DNA of 64,000 nt from Moduliflexus sp964602655 (GTDB lineage Bacteria; Moduliflexota; Moduliflexia; Moduliflexales; Moduliflexaceae), in contig CAZRSF010000005.1 of NCBI GenBank assembly GCA_964602655.1, forward strand, positions 60,229 through 124,228, written 5' to 3'. The notes below the pieces were generated by a model. It saw only the letters and a program-made list of their open reading frames with translations, did not search any database and was not told where the DNA came from. The position numbers and the translations under genes were made by a program. Below are positions 25,933-34,577 of the stretch, piece by piece (the first letter of the stretch is position 1; each line of letters starts with the position of its first letter).

Positions 25933-27063
25933 ATGAACATTCATGAATATCAAGCCAAACAACTTTTTGCCCGCTACCATATTCCGATTCCGAACGAGCG
26001 GGTCTGCGTGACGGTGCAAGAGGTGAAACACGCTTTTTTAACCATCAATCGCCCGATAGTGATCAAAGCGCAGGTACACGCGGGCGAGCGCGGCAACGCG
26101 GGCGGCGTCAAAATCGCGAACACGCTTCAGGAAGCCGAAGAGAACGCGCACCAGATTCTCGGCATGACGATCAAAGGTCTGACCGTCGAAAAAGTGCTTG
26201 TCTCTCCGGCGGCAGACATCAGGCGCGAAACGTACGTCGGGCTGATTGCCGACCGCAACACGAAAAACATCGTGCTGATGGCGAGCGCGGAAGGGGGCAT
26301 GGAAATCGAAGAACTCGCCGCCACCTCGCCGGAAAAAATCGTCAAAATCGAGATCGACCCCGAAATCGGGCTGCTCGATTTTCAGGCCAGAAACGTCGCG
26401 TTTCATCTCTTTCCCGACCCGAAACTTGCCACGAAAGCCGCGAAAATTTTGAAGCAATTATATCGCTGTTATGTCCAATCCGATGCGTCGTTGGCAGAGA
26501 TCAATCCGCTGATCGAAACGCCGGACGGCGAGATTCTGGCGCTTGACGCGAAAATCAACCTCGATGATAACGCGCTCTATCGGCATGAGGAATTCGAGGC
26601 GTTTCGCGACCTGACTGACGACGAATTGAAGGAACTTGACGCGAAAAACAAAGGCTTGAGCTACATCAAACTCGACGGCGACATCGGCTGCATGGTCAAC
26701 GGCGCGGGCTTAGCGATGGCGACGATGGACGTGATTCAGTTGTACGGCGGGCGTCCCGCCAATTTCCTCGACATCGGCGGCAGTTCCAACCCGCAAAAAG
26801 TGATTGACGCTATGACGATTCTGCTCAGCGACAGCAACGTCAAGGTCGTGATGATCAACATTTTCGGCGGTATCACCCGCTGCGACGACGTGGCGAAAGG
26901 CTTGCTGACCGCCATGAATCAGATGGAAATTGCCGTGCCGATTGTGGCGCGGCTGACCGGAACGAACGAACAGGAAGGACACGAAATTCTGCAAGGCAAT
27001 AACCGGCTGCGCGTCGCCTCATCTATGCGCGAAGCCGCGCAAATGGCGATTGCCGCAATATGA
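25933..27063 (+). CDS. sucC: Succinyl-CoA synthetase, beta subunit
   Basis: 376 residues from the ATG at 25933 (AAAGGA upstream), giving the normal N-terminus 'MNIHEYQAKQLFARY'. With SucD it converts succinyl-CoA to succinate with ADP or GDP phosphorylation in the TCA cycle. ATP-grasp signatures are present: 'VIKAQVHAGERGNAGGVKI', 'EINPLIETPDG', 'LDAKINLDDNALYRH', and 'NIFGGITRCDDVAKG', which helps bind phosphate and CoA. The open frame extends upstream to 25837, but that part is not conserved and includes the promoter. Confidence 0.97.
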   Translation: MNIHEYQAKQLFARYHIPIPNERVCVTVQEVKHAFLTINRPIVIKAQVHAGERGNAGGVKIANTLQEAEENAHQILGMTIKGLTVEKVLVSPAADIRRETYVGLIADRNTKNIVLMASAEGGMEIEELAATSPEKIVKIEIDPEIGLLDFQARNVAFHLFPDPKLATKAAKILKQLYRCYVQSDASLAEINPLIETPDGEILALDAKINLDDNALYRHEEFEAFRDLTDDELKELDAKNKGLSYIKLDGDIGCMVNGAGLAMATMDVIQLYGGRPANFLDIGGSSNPQKVIDAMTILLSDSNVKVVMINIFGGITRCDDVAKGLLTAMNQMEIAVPIVARLTGTNEQEGHEILQGNNRLRVASSMREAAQMAIAAI

Positions 27064-27064
27064 T

Positions 27065-27104
27065 AATAGAACACTGATGAGACTGATCTCATCAGTGTTC
27101 TATT
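27065..27104. repeat. 40-nt palindrome between sucC and sucD (I)
   Basis: 18-nt perfect arms around CTGA. Its position between two subunits of one enzyme argues against a full terminator; it may stabilise or process the transcript. Confidence 0.85.
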
Positions 27105-27111
27105 CCTCACA

Positions 27112-27984
27112 ATGAGCATCTTGATTGATCAGACGACGCGCGTGATTGTGCAGGGAATTACCGGGCGCGATGGCCGGTTTCATGCGCTGAACATGCGGGA
27201 ATACGGCACGAATATCGTCGCTGGGGCGACGCCGGGCAAAGAAGGGCAAGATATTGAAGGAATTCCGGTCTTTCATTCGATGGAAAAGGCGGTGCGGGAA
27301 ACCGGCGCGGACGCCTCCGTGATTTTCGTGCCGCCGCAATTTGCCGCCGACGCCATCTGCGAGGCTGCTGACGCCGGAATCAAGGTGATTGTGGCGATTA
27401 CCGAAGGGATTCCGACATTAGATGTGATGAAGGCGCTCAAATTTCTCGAACGCAAAGGGGCGGTATTGATTGGCCCGAACTGTCCCGGCCTGATTTCGCC
27501 GGGCAAATGCAAAATCGGCATTCTGCCGTCGAACATCTTCAAAGAAGGGCGCGTCGGCCTGATTTCCCGCAGCGGCACGCTGACCTACGAAATCGCGGAT
27601 CAACTGACGCAGGCCGGATTCGGGCAATCCACCTGCGTCGGCATTGGCGGCGACCCGATTATCGGACTCGGCTTCATCGAATTGTTAGCGCGATTCGAGG
27701 CTGATCCCGACACCGACGCGGTCGCGCTGATCGGCGAAATCGGCGGGAATGCCGAAGAGCAGGCCGCCGCCTTTATCGCCGCGCACATGAAGAAGCCGGT
27801 CGTCGCATTTATCGCCGGACAAGCCGCGCCGCCGGACAAGCGCATGGGACACGCTGGCGCGATCATTTCCAGCGGCTCCGGCACGGCGGCGGAAAAAATC
27901 GCGGCCTTCGAAAACATCGGCGTGCCGGTCGCCGGAGAACCGGCGGAATTTCCTGAATTGATGCGGCGAGTGCTGCATTATTGA
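27112..27984 (+). CDS. sucD: Succinyl-CoA synthetase, alpha subunit
   Basis: 290 residues. Carries the CoA-binding N-domain ('VIVQGITGRDGRFHA'), 'GPNCPGLISPG', 'SRSGTLTYE' and the phospho-histidine loop 'KRMGHAGAIISSGSG'. Partner of sucC, 48 bp downstream. Its stop overlaps the stop of the converging tetR gene by a few bases. Confidence 0.97.
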   Translation: MSILIDQTTRVIVQGITGRDGRFHALNMREYGTNIVAGATPGKEGQDIEGIPVFHSMEKAVRETGADASVIFVPPQFAADAICEAADAGIKVIVAITEGIPTLDVMKALKFLERKGAVLIGPNCPGLISPGKCKIGILPSNIFKEGRVGLISRSGTLTYEIADQLTQAGFGQSTCVGIGGDPIIGLGFIELLARFEADPDTDAVALIGEIGGNAEEQAAAFIAAHMKKPVVAFIAGQAAPPDKRMGHAGAIISSGSGTAAEKIAAFENIGVPVAGEPAEFPELMRRVLHY

Positions 27985-28696
27985 TGCAATGGCACGCGGC
28001 GGCGCACCGAATCTAACAGCAGATCGAGCGTGGACAGGCTGAACGCCTCCTGATCAAGCGCAAAGTGGGCGGTAAAGGTTGTGCCGGAGACGGACAGCAT
28101 GTTCAAAAATCCGGTCAGCAAAAACGCGAGCGCGTAGGCGCTCTGCGCCGNNNNNNNNNNTATCTTATCGTCGAATGGCTGCAATTCGACGATAAGATAT
28201 TTCAGGCGCTCTGCGCCGCATCGAGATCAGCGCGGATGCTGCCATCGGCTTGTCCCGCTTCAATGAGTTTCGCAAACGCCTGAAATATCTTATCGTCGAA
28301 TTGCAGCCATTCCTCGCGCCGGGGGCTGCGTCCCCCTTTTGATTTGACGTAGCCGACATAGGCCATCAGTCGGAACGTTCCGGGATGGTCTTTGTAAAAT
28401 TGATAATAGGCGCGAGCCGCGAGTCTGAGCTTCTCAAAGCCGTTCGTTCCTTGCTCGCTTGCTCCTCCCATGTACGCAGCCATTTGTTGAAATCCCCGAA
28501 GCACCACCGCAAAAAACAGGTCTTCCTTGCTGGGAAAGTATTGATACAATGTCCGTTTGGTGAACTCCGCTTCTTTGGCGACTACGTCCATCGTCACCTG
28601 CTCGAAGCCATGCTGCGTGAATAGCTTTTCGGCGGCAGCGAGGATGTCTGCTTCATGCGCTAATTTTTCCCGCGCGCGTCTTGGTAATTTTTCCAT
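27978..28696 (-). CDS. TetR/AcrR family regulator, interrupted by an assembly gap
   Basis: N-terminal part (start ATG 28696) is a TetR DNA-binding domain: 'ILAAAEKLFTQHGFEQVTMD', 'TKRTLYQYFPSKEDL'. The coding frame runs to about 28205, breaks at the N run and resumes left of the gap through 'AYALAFLLTGFLNMLSVSG' to the stop at 27978. Bases 28161-28205 are an inverted copy of nearby sequence, and the AQSA codons appear on both sides, so the true gene is probably one intact frame of about 220 residues with the gap being an artefact. It is divergent from the membrane protein at 28831, whose promoter overlaps an inverted repeat, so it probably represses that gene. Confidence 0.8.
28151..28160. 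other. Assembly gap (10 N) with false inverted duplication
   Basis: The 45 bases to the right of the Ns repeat, in reverse, the sequence at about 28278-28310. The GGCGCTCTGCGCCG word occurs on both sides, which is typical of a contig end folded back on itself. Confidence 0.85.
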
Positions 28697-28716
28697 AAAT
28701 ATTTTACATCTCCCTC

Positions 28717-28770
28717 TTGACAAATTTAAAAAGTAAACTTATAGTATATTAAAAATACTTGAAGTTTATT
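28717..28770 (+). promoter_or_regulatory. Promoter with nested inverted repeat, probable TetR operator
   Basis: TTGACA (28717-28722), 17-bp spacer, TATAGT (28740-28745) facing the 28831 gene. Overlapping it are arms TAAACTTATAGTAT and ATACTTGAAGTTTA around ATTAAAA (12 of 14 positions pair). It lies between the divergent tetR and the membrane gene. Confidence 0.65.
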
Positions 28771-28830
28771 TTATCTATCGTAAGCATAATAACTCATCAC
28801 CGATTTGTCAACAGGAAGAAGGAGTGTAAA

Positions 28831-29418
28831 ATGAAAAGAATGTTAAATTGGTTTGATCGCTTCAGCACAAAAGAACACAGCAGAAAGGTTATCATCTTCT
28901 TTTTTATATCAATCGTTATCATGGAAAACGACTGGTTTGGGCAGGCGCGTCTGAAAGAATTGACCGGGGGCGTCGGAATGCTTGATATGAATTTTGCCAA
29001 TACGGTTGCGCAAACAATCAACTATCTGACCATGATTGGGCAGCAGGGACGCGATGCGTATCTCTTGCTGTTAGGATTAGATTTCCTTATTATTGCCAGT
29101 TTCGGACTGTTGCAAATCAGTTTCATGCTTCGGCTGCTGAACGGGCTTCAGCTTGACTATCCCTTGAAATGGTGCGTGATGTTCCCTCTGGCAAGGGGAT
29201 TGTTCGATGTGATCGAAACCGTCAGCATGATTGTAAATGTCATCAGCTTTCCGGGGCAGATTTCGACCATGCTGTATTTAGCCGTCTGCGCCACTCCGCT
29301 GAAATGGGTGTCGCTCTGGATGACCATCGCGATGTTAATCGCCTTAATGCTCGCCAACGCCGTCAGCAAGATTCGCGCAAAAATTATTCGTAACGAACCA
29401 CAGATATCCGTTTTATAA
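28831..29418 (+). CDS. Four-helix membrane protein of unknown function
   Basis: 195 residues from the ATG at 28831, preceded by GAAGAAGGAG. About four membrane helices: one near residues 20-40, one at 75-100 ('LLLLGLDFLIIASFGLLQIS'), one near 115-140, one at 160-180. No recognised domain; there is no transporter motif such as an RND or MFS signature. Divergent from the TetR gene with a shared operator-like inverted repeat, so expression is probably released when TetR binds a ligand. Followed by a flavin reductase gene on the same strand. Confidence 0.75.
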   Translation: MKRMLNWFDRFSTKEHSRKVIIFFFISIVIMENDWFGQARLKELTGGVGMLDMNFANTVAQTINYLTMIGQQGRDAYLLLLGLDFLIIASFGLLQISFMLRLLNGLQLDYPLKWCVMFPLARGLFDVIETVSMIVNVISFPGQISTMLYLAVCATPLKWVSLWMTIAMLIALMLANAVSKIRAKIIRNEPQISVL

Positions 29419-29424
29419 GGAATT

Positions 29425-29452
29425 GTCGGTCGAAACTGAAGTTTCGACATAC
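29425..29452. repeat. Palindrome 'TCGAAACT.AGTTTCGA' (E2)
   Basis: Near copy of 25023-25050, in the gap between the membrane gene and the flavin reductase gene. Confidence 0.8.
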
Positions 29453-29474
29453 TTGAACTTTCAAAGGAGAACAC

Positions 29475-30176
29475 ATGATGAATATCATTGGAATTATCAG
29501 CAGCCCGCGTAAAAATGGCAACACCGCCACGTTAGTCAGAGAAGCCTTGAAAGGCGCAGCAGAAGCAGGCGCAACCACGCAGGAAATCTTTCTGGCCGAT
29601 TACAATATCCAGTTCTGCACCGGATGCTCCGCATGTCTGAGCACGGGTGTTTGCCCGCTGCGCGACGATTTCGAGCAGTTGAAACAACTTGTGTATAAGG
29701 CTGATGGCGTCATCCTCGGCTCGCCGACGTATGCGGCATCGCCGAACGCCATCATGAAAAACTTCATGGAGCGGATGGGAATGTTCGAACGCTTCACGTC
29801 AGCGGGCTTCGGCGGAAAATATGTGGTCGGGATATCAACCGCCGGGAGCATGGGAGCGGAAAAAGTGGCGAATGATCTGACAGAATTCGTGAAAGGGAGC
29901 GTCATGCGGCGCGGCTATGTTTCCGGTACGCTCGGCGTCAGCGTGAAAGGCGGAACGGTTAACAACGTGCCGAACGCGCTCGCCCGGGCACATGCGTTAG
30001 GAAGACGGCTTGCGCAAGACATTCGGAGCAAGAAGGCGTATGCGTGGCAGAATCTTGTCGGGCGGATCGTCAATCAACTTTTCATCAAGCCGACCTTCGT
30101 GAATATCGCGCGAAAACAGCATGATGGTCGTTTGAAAGCGGTGTATCAAACGCTTCAACAGCAAGGGGTTTTTTAA
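29475..30176 (+). CDS. NADPH-dependent FMN reductase / iron-sulfur flavoprotein family
   Basis: 233 residues. Flavodoxin-like fold: 'GIISSPRKNGNTATLVREAL' (FMN phosphate loop), 'FCTGCSACLSTGVCPLRDD' with four cysteines as in iron-sulfur flavoproteins, 'LGSPTYAASPNAIMKNFMER', and the Gly-rich 'STAGSMGAEK'. Members reduce flavins, quinones or disulfides; the Cys cluster suggests an Fe-S or redox role but the spacing is not diagnostic. AAAGGAG precedes tandem ATG codons at 29475 and 29478. It is probably co-transcribed with the upstream membrane gene under TetR. Confidence 0.85.
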   Translation: MMNIIGIISSPRKNGNTATLVREALKGAAEAGATTQEIFLADYNIQFCTGCSACLSTGVCPLRDDFEQLKQLVYKADGVILGSPTYAASPNAIMKNFMERMGMFERFTSAGFGGKYVVGISTAGSMGAEKVANDLTEFVKGSVMRRGYVSGTLGVSVKGGTVNNVPNALARAHALGRRLAQDIRSKKAYAWQNLVGRIVNQLFIKPTFVNIARKQHDGRLKAVYQTLQQQGVF

Positions 30177-30185
30177 TCGGCTATC

Positions 30186-30218
30186 AGCCCTGCCAGGGTT
30201 TCAAATCCTGGCAGGGTT
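30186..30218. repeat. 33-nt palindrome, 'CCCTGCCAGGG' family (B3)
   Basis: Imperfect arms around TTTCAAAT, between two convergent genes. Confidence 0.85.
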
Positions 30219-30223
30219 ATTTT

Positions 30224-30595
30224 CTATCTCGCCGCGACCGTTCGCGTCGTCACGACATCCACGCCGGTATCGGCGAAATTCTTGATGACCGCGACGCCGA
30301 TGTTGATGGGCGCGGCGAGCGTCAGGCGGTAAATCTCCGCTAATAGCGCGTTGATCTGCGCTACCGGAAGCGGCTGGCTGGTGCGCACGGGGACGCGCGG
30401 CACCACGCCATTTTCAACGGTCGCGGTCGCCGTCACCATGCGGCGGGGATCGTAAAATTCCTGTTTGGCATACTCCACGCCGCGCTTGCAGGAATTGTGC
30501 TGAACGGCGCGAAGTTCCCCATCTTCAACCTCCAATTCCATGCGGCAGCCCAATGGGCAGGTAATGCAGACCATTTCTCGCAATTGTGTCGCCAT
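30224..30595 (-). CDS. DUF1667 protein, oxidoreductase partner
   Basis: 123 residues from the ATG at 30595. The N-terminal 'CITCPLGCRMEL' plus 'HNSCKRG' supply four cysteines that match DUF1667, a small partner of FAD-dependent oxidoreductases in glycerol-3-phosphate and related operons. It is probably an electron-transfer or Fe-S binding subunit. Third gene of a minus-strand cluster with the FAD oxidoreductase and GlpA-like genes. A palindrome and hairpin (30611-30682) separate it from the FAD gene. Confidence 0.85.
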   Translation of the reverse strand: MATQLREMVCITCPLGCRMELEVEDGELRAVQHNSCKRGVEYAKQEFYDPRRMVTATATVENGVVPRVPVRTSQPLPVAQINALLAEIYRLTLAAPINIGVAVIKNFADTGVDVVTTRTVAAR

Positions 30596-30610
30596 AATAT
30601 TTCCGATGAA

Positions 30611-30643
30611 AGCTGTCAGACACTTTCGAAGTGTCTGACAGCT
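30611..30643. repeat. 33-nt palindrome, 'GTCAGACAC' family (A4)
   Basis: Perfect 15-nt arms around TCG, 15 bp upstream of the DUF1667 start. Confidence 0.85.
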
Positions 30644-30662
30644 TGGATTGCCCCACCCCTTG

Positions 30663-30682
30663 CCCCTCCCAGGAGGGGAATT
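30663..30682. repeat. 'CCCCTCCCAGGAGGGG' hairpin (family M, second copy)
   Basis: Identical 20-nt word to 20367-20386, 14 bp after the end of the FAD oxidoreductase gene. Confidence 0.7.
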
Positions 30683-30696
30683 CATGAACAAGCGAT

Positions 30697-31956
30697 TTAT
30701 TCAATCGAAATTTCAATCCGTTCCGGCAGTTGTTCGCGCTTGCCGATCATCTCCGCCGCGCCTAAGGCCACCTGAATCATTTCCGAGGGCTGCACCTGCC
30801 GCTGTTTTTTGCGCAGAATCGCCACGCCGTCGGCATTGACCTGCAAATGCACATCGCGCCCGACAATCAGCGGACGCAGGAACACGGTCACATCCTGACG
30901 CGGATCAATCTGATTCGGGACGACATACCGGACGTTATTGCCAGACGAGACGCGGGTGCGCTTATGCGCGTAATCTGCGCCGCGTTGCAGATAGCGCAGC
31001 ACGCCCTGAGCGCAGCGCTCGGCTTCATCGCTGACATAATCCACCAAATCATGCACATGCAGCACATTGCCGCAGGCGAAAATCCCTTCCACTGAGGTCA
31101 TCAAGTCAGAATCCACCACCGCGCCGCCGGTGATGTTGCTCAGTTTAACGCCCGCGTCGAGGGATAATTCGTTTTCGGGAACCAGCCCCACCGACAGCAA
31201 AATCGTATCGCACGGAATGACGAATTTGCTCTCTTCGACCACATGCCGTTCATCATCTAATTTCGCGACTTCGACGCCGCTGACGCGGTCTTTCCCGAAA
31301 ATGTTCGTGACGGTGTGCGACAGATAGAGCGGGATGTTGAAATCCTCAAGGCATTGCACGATATTCCGTACCAATCCGCCGGGATACGGCATAATTTCGA
31401 TCACCGCTTTGACCGCGATGCCAGACCAGGTCAGACGCCGCGCCATAATCAAGCCAATATCGCCAGAGCCGATGATGACCGCTTCTTTGCCTGGAAGCAG
31501 CCCTTGCATATTGACAAGTTTCTGCGCGAAACCGGCGGTAAAAATCCCGGATGGCCGCGTGCCAGGGATCGCGATATTGCCGCGATTGCGCTCCCGGCAG
31601 CCCATCGCAAGGACGACGGCCTTATTTTCGATCTGCAAAATGCCGAGTTCCGGCGACATGGCCGTCACGTGATGTTCGGCGTTCGAATCGGTGACAGTCG
31701 CATTCGTATAAACATCAATCTCCGGGCATTTCTGGACTTCGGCGATCAGGCGTTCGGCATATTCCGGGCCGGTCAAATCGGCGTTGAAATGGTGCAGGCC
31801 AAAGCCATTATGGACGCATTGCATCAAAATTCCGCCGAGCGTCGGTTCGCGGTCAATCAGCGCGACTTTGCAGCCTGCCCGCCCAAGCCGCGCCGCAGCC
31901 GACATGCCCGCCGGGCCGCCGCCGATGACGGTGACATCATATTGTTCGTTACGCAT
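30697..31956 (-). CDS. FAD-dependent oxidoreductase (pyridine nucleotide-disulfide type)
   Basis: 419 residues. N-terminal dinucleotide fold 'VIGGGPAGMSAAARLGRAGC', a second nucleotide fold 'AVIIGSGDIGLIMARRL', and the FAD motif 'GIFACGNVLHVHDLVDY'. Together with the GlpA-like and DUF1667 genes it forms the three-part oxidoreductase found in Clostridia and Thermotogae, where it is linked to glycerol-3-phosphate or other hydroxy-acid oxidation. The electron acceptor is not known. The stop is 14 bp from a family M hairpin. Confidence 0.9.
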   Translation of the reverse strand: MRNEQYDVTVIGGGPAGMSAAARLGRAGCKVALIDREPTLGGILMQCVHNGFGLHHFNADLTGPEYAERLIAEVQKCPEIDVYTNATVTDSNAEHHVTAMSPELGILQIENKAVVLAMGCRERNRGNIAIPGTRPSGIFTAGFAQKLVNMQGLLPGKEAVIIGSGDIGLIMARRLTWSGIAVKAVIEIMPYPGGLVRNIVQCLEDFNIPLYLSHTVTNIFGKDRVSGVEVAKLDDERHVVEESKFVIPCDTILLSVGLVPENELSLDAGVKLSNITGGAVVDSDLMTSVEGIFACGNVLHVHDLVDYVSDEAERCAQGVLRYLQRGADYAHKRTRVSSGNNVRYVVPNQIDPRQDVTVFLRPLIVGRDVHLQVNADGVAILRKKQRQVQPSEMIQVALGAAEMIGKREQLPERIEISIE

Positions 31957-31970
31957 GGTACGTTTTCAGA

Positions 31971-32039
31971 AGTGCAAAAGCTTGCTTTTGCAACGCGGCA
32001 TGGCCGCTTCGTTGCAATGCAAAAGCAAGCTTTTGCACT
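31971..32039. repeat. 69-nt long inverted repeat of 'GCAAAAGC' words (H)
   Basis: Outer arms AGTGCAAAAGCTTGCTTTTGC and complement, inner stem CAACG/CGTTG. It sits in the gap between two operon genes, and its perfect outer arms could form a strong RNA hairpin. Confidence 0.85.
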
Positions 32040-32054
32040 CCTGTGTTGTCGCTT

Positions 32055-33506
32055 TTATTTATCAGCATCGCGCATCGTTTCGCCAAGCTGGCCGGAAACC
32101 ACCCAGCTTCCGCCGCCGCGTTTCGTGATTTCGTCGTAACTCATGCCGGTTTCGCGGCAGATAATCTCCATGACTCTGAACGTGCAGAAGCCGCCCTGAC
32201 AGCGTCCCATGCCGGCGCGCGTCGCGAATTTGACGCCGTCCAGCGTGGCATGCCCGGCGCGAACGGCCTGGATGATTTCGGCCTCGCTGACGCGCTCGCA
32301 GCGGCAGACGACCCGCGCATACGCCGGATTGTCCTGAATCAGGCGATCAATTTCATCGGTTTTCAGGTGACGGATTTTTTTCGCCCCCACACGGCGCGGA
32401 TTATAGGTTGGTGATTCGACTAACGCTAATCCGGCTTGCAGCAGAATGTCTTTCACCATTTCCGCAATCGCCGGGGCAGACGTGAGGCCAGGGGATTGAA
32501 TCCCGGCGGCCTGAATCAACGCGGGGACTTTCTGGCTGCGGGCGATGTAAAAATCGTCACCCGCGATAGTCGGGCGCAGGCCGACAAATGAGGTGATGAT
32601 GTCTTTCAACTGAATGCCCGGCACCATCGGGCGCACATGCTCCAGAATATATTGCAGCCCTTCCGCCGTCGTCGTCCGATCTTCTTTATCTTCGACTTCC
32701 GACGCGGTCGGCCCTAACATCAGCGTGCCGTCCACCGTCGGAATGACTAAAATCCCCTTCGACTTTTTCGTGGGAATCGGGAAAATGACCGTTTTAACGA
32801 GCGACCCGGCGCGTTTATCCAGCAAATATTCTTCCCCTTTTCTGGGAATGATCTTGAATTCCTCCGCCCCGGCTAAACGGCTGATTTCGTCCGCATACAG
32901 TCCGGCGGCGTTCACGACGAAACGCGCTGTCAATTCGCGGTCGCCGCTTTTGACGCGCAACCCTTCGGGCAGGCGTTCAATCGCATCCACTTTCGTGTTG
33001 GTCAAAAGCGTGACCCCGTTCTGACAGGCGTTTTCGACAATCGCAAAAATCATCTCGTATGGTTCGACAATGCCGCCGGTCGGCGCATAAACTGCCTCGC
33101 GCACGTCTGGCGTGAGATTCGGCTCCATTTCCATGACGCGCTCGCCGGAAAGAATCTGCATGTACGGCACGTTATTCTGGACGCCGTGCCGGTACATCGC
33201 CTCGATTTGATGCGCCTGTTCTTCGTCGGTGGCAATCGTCAAAATGCCGCAGCGCCGGAACGGAAATTCGAGTTCCTCCGCCCATTGCCCGTAGAGCAGG
33301 TTGCCACGCACGCAGACTTTCGCTTTCAGGCTGCCCGGCTTTTCATGAAATCCGGCGTGAACGATCCCGGAATTCGCCTTCGACGTGCCGAATGACACAT
33401 CCGCTTCTTTCTCAAGCAGCGCGACGCGCAATTGATAGCGGCAAAGCTGCCGCGCAATCGCCGCGCCGACAATCCCTGCCCCGATAATTAACACATCATA
33501 GTCCAT
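32055..33506 (-). CDS. GlpA-like FAD dehydrogenase with BFD [2Fe-2S] domain
   Basis: 483 residues. Starts with the FAD fold 'VLIIGAGIVGAAIARQL', continues as a DAO-type dehydrogenase ('LRPTIAGDDFYIARSQ' substrate region), and ends with a BFD-like [2Fe-2S] domain: 'VVCRCERVSEAEI' and 'GMGRCQGGFC', four cysteines. This architecture is anaerobic glycerol-3-phosphate dehydrogenase (GlpA-like) or a hydroxy-acid oxidase; glycerol-3-phosphate to DHAP is the most likely reaction, though substrate specificity cannot be read. Upstream is a HAD phosphatase gene separated by a composite repeat; downstream are the FAD oxidoreductase and DUF1667 genes. Confidence 0.88.
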   Translation of the reverse strand: MDYDVLIIGAGIVGAAIARQLCRYQLRVALLEKEADVSFGTSKANSGIVHAGFHEKPGSLKAKVCVRGNLLYGQWAEELEFPFRRCGILTIATDEEQAHQIEAMYRHGVQNNVPYMQILSGERVMEMEPNLTPDVREAVYAPTGGIVEPYEMIFAIVENACQNGVTLLTNTKVDAIERLPEGLRVKSGDRELTARFVVNAAGLYADEISRLAGAEEFKIIPRKGEEYLLDKRAGSLVKTVIFPIPTKKSKGILVIPTVDGTLMLGPTASEVEDKEDRTTTAEGLQYILEHVRPMVPGIQLKDIITSFVGLRPTIAGDDFYIARSQKVPALIQAAGIQSPGLTSAPAIAEMVKDILLQAGLALVESPTYNPRRVGAKKIRHLKTDEIDRLIQDNPAYARVVCRCERVSEAEIIQAVRAGHATLDGVKFATRAGMGRCQGGFCTFRVMEIICRETGMSYDEITKRGGGSWVVSGQLGETMRDADK

Positions 33507-33510
33507 GTGA

Positions 33511-33634
33511 TGGAACCACGAAACACACGAAAAACACGAAAATAATGAGGTATGAGAACCCTGCCAGGGTTTAAAACCCTGGCAGGGTTGTGCCGTGAAA
33601 TTATTTCGTGTCTTTCGCGTGTTTCGTGGTTAAT
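33511..33634. repeat. Composite nested repeat including B4 palindrome
   Basis: Outer arms CCACGAAACACACGAA (33514 on) and TTCGCGTGTTTCGTGG (to 33628), with B4 (33557-33589), a perfect 16-nt-arm 'CCCTGCCAGGG' palindrome, inside. The outer part resembles 44277-44347. This looks like one element inserted into another. Confidence 0.8.
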
Positions 33635-34415
33635 AAAGATGCTCGGCAATTTCGCCGAGATGGTTGAACACAAAATCGGCCTGCTTGCCCCAGGCGTCGT
33701 ACATCTCGCGCGTGGTCTCGCCGCTCAGCACGAGAATCGAGACGATTCCGGCGTTAATGCCGGTCTGAATGTCGGTGTACAGCCGATCCCCGACCATCGC
33801 GACTTCATCGCGTTCGTAAGGATATTGCTCGAAGAGCGCGTCAATAATCGGCGGGTTCGGCTTGCCGATAATTACGTCGGGTCGGCGTTCCGCGCTGGCG
33901 GCGATCAGTTCGATCATCGCGCCGGTATCTGGAATCGGGCCATGCTCAGTCGGGCAGTTGATGTCAGGATGCGTCGCGATATACTTTTTTCCGGCGCGCA
34001 GCCAGTAACAGGCATTTTTCAGCTTTTCGTAGGTCAATGTCTGATCGAAACCGAGCAGCACGATGTCCGGGTTTTCCTGCACAAGCGTCAGACCGGCCTC
34101 TTGCAGTTCTTGCTCCATCAACGGCGTGCCGAGGACGTAGAGTCTGGCGGCAGGATGATGTTTTTTGAGATAGACGATGGTGGCCGTCGTGGAAGAAAAC
34201 ACGTCCGACGGCGTAGTGTCGAAGCCCATTTTCGTAATCTTGTCGGCATAAAACGCCCGGCTGGCTGATGAATTATTGGTAAGAAACAGGTGACGTTTGC
34301 CCTGCTGTTTCAGCGTTGCCATAAACCCTAACGACCAGGGAAACAGGTGCGGCCCAAGATAAAACGTGCCATCAAGGTCTAATAAAAACAATTTGATTTT
34401 GCGTAAGTCCTTCAT
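33630..34415 (-). CDS. HAD-IIA family phosphatase (NagD/PGP-like)
   Basis: 261 residues from the ATG at 34415, chosen for ATAAGGAGG just upstream. HAD motifs: 'FLLDLDGTFYLG' (nucleophile Asp), 'FLTNNSS', 'IIGKPNPPI' (Lys), 'MVGDRLYTDI' (acidic pair). The NagD/4-nitrophenylphosphatase/phosphoglycolate phosphatase group hydrolyses small phosphomonoesters. Next to a GlpA-like operon, a phosphoglycerol or phosphoglycolate substrate is an attractive guess only. Confidence 0.9.
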   Translation of the reverse strand: MKDLRKIKLFLLDLDGTFYLGPHLFPWSLGFMATLKQQGKRHLFLTNNSSASRAFYADKITKMGFDTTPSDVFSSTTATIVYLKKHHPAARLYVLGTPLMEQELQEAGLTLVQENPDIVLLGFDQTLTYEKLKNACYWLRAGKKYIATHPDINCPTEHGPIPDTGAMIELIAASAERRPDVIIGKPNPPIIDALFEQYPYERDEVAMVGDRLYTDIQTGINAGIVSILVLSGETTREMYDAWGKQADFVFNHLGEIAEHLY

Positions 34416-34577
34416 CGTCCTCCTTATCATTTTACGTTGTTCGATTGCCATTGTTTACGCGCAAGACGGATGCTGTTCGGCGGCGGGAACGCTTGTCAAG
34501 CCTTTTATCGCTGTGCGGAAAAATTGGTTGACAGATTCCACGCTGCGGCGTATCAGTTTCCATAGGAGGAGTATTTT

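Noticed and set aside
27978..28283. Small open frames containing X around the second N run
   Set aside because: They arise from the gap and its false inverted copy; the real gene is the TetR frame on the minus strand.
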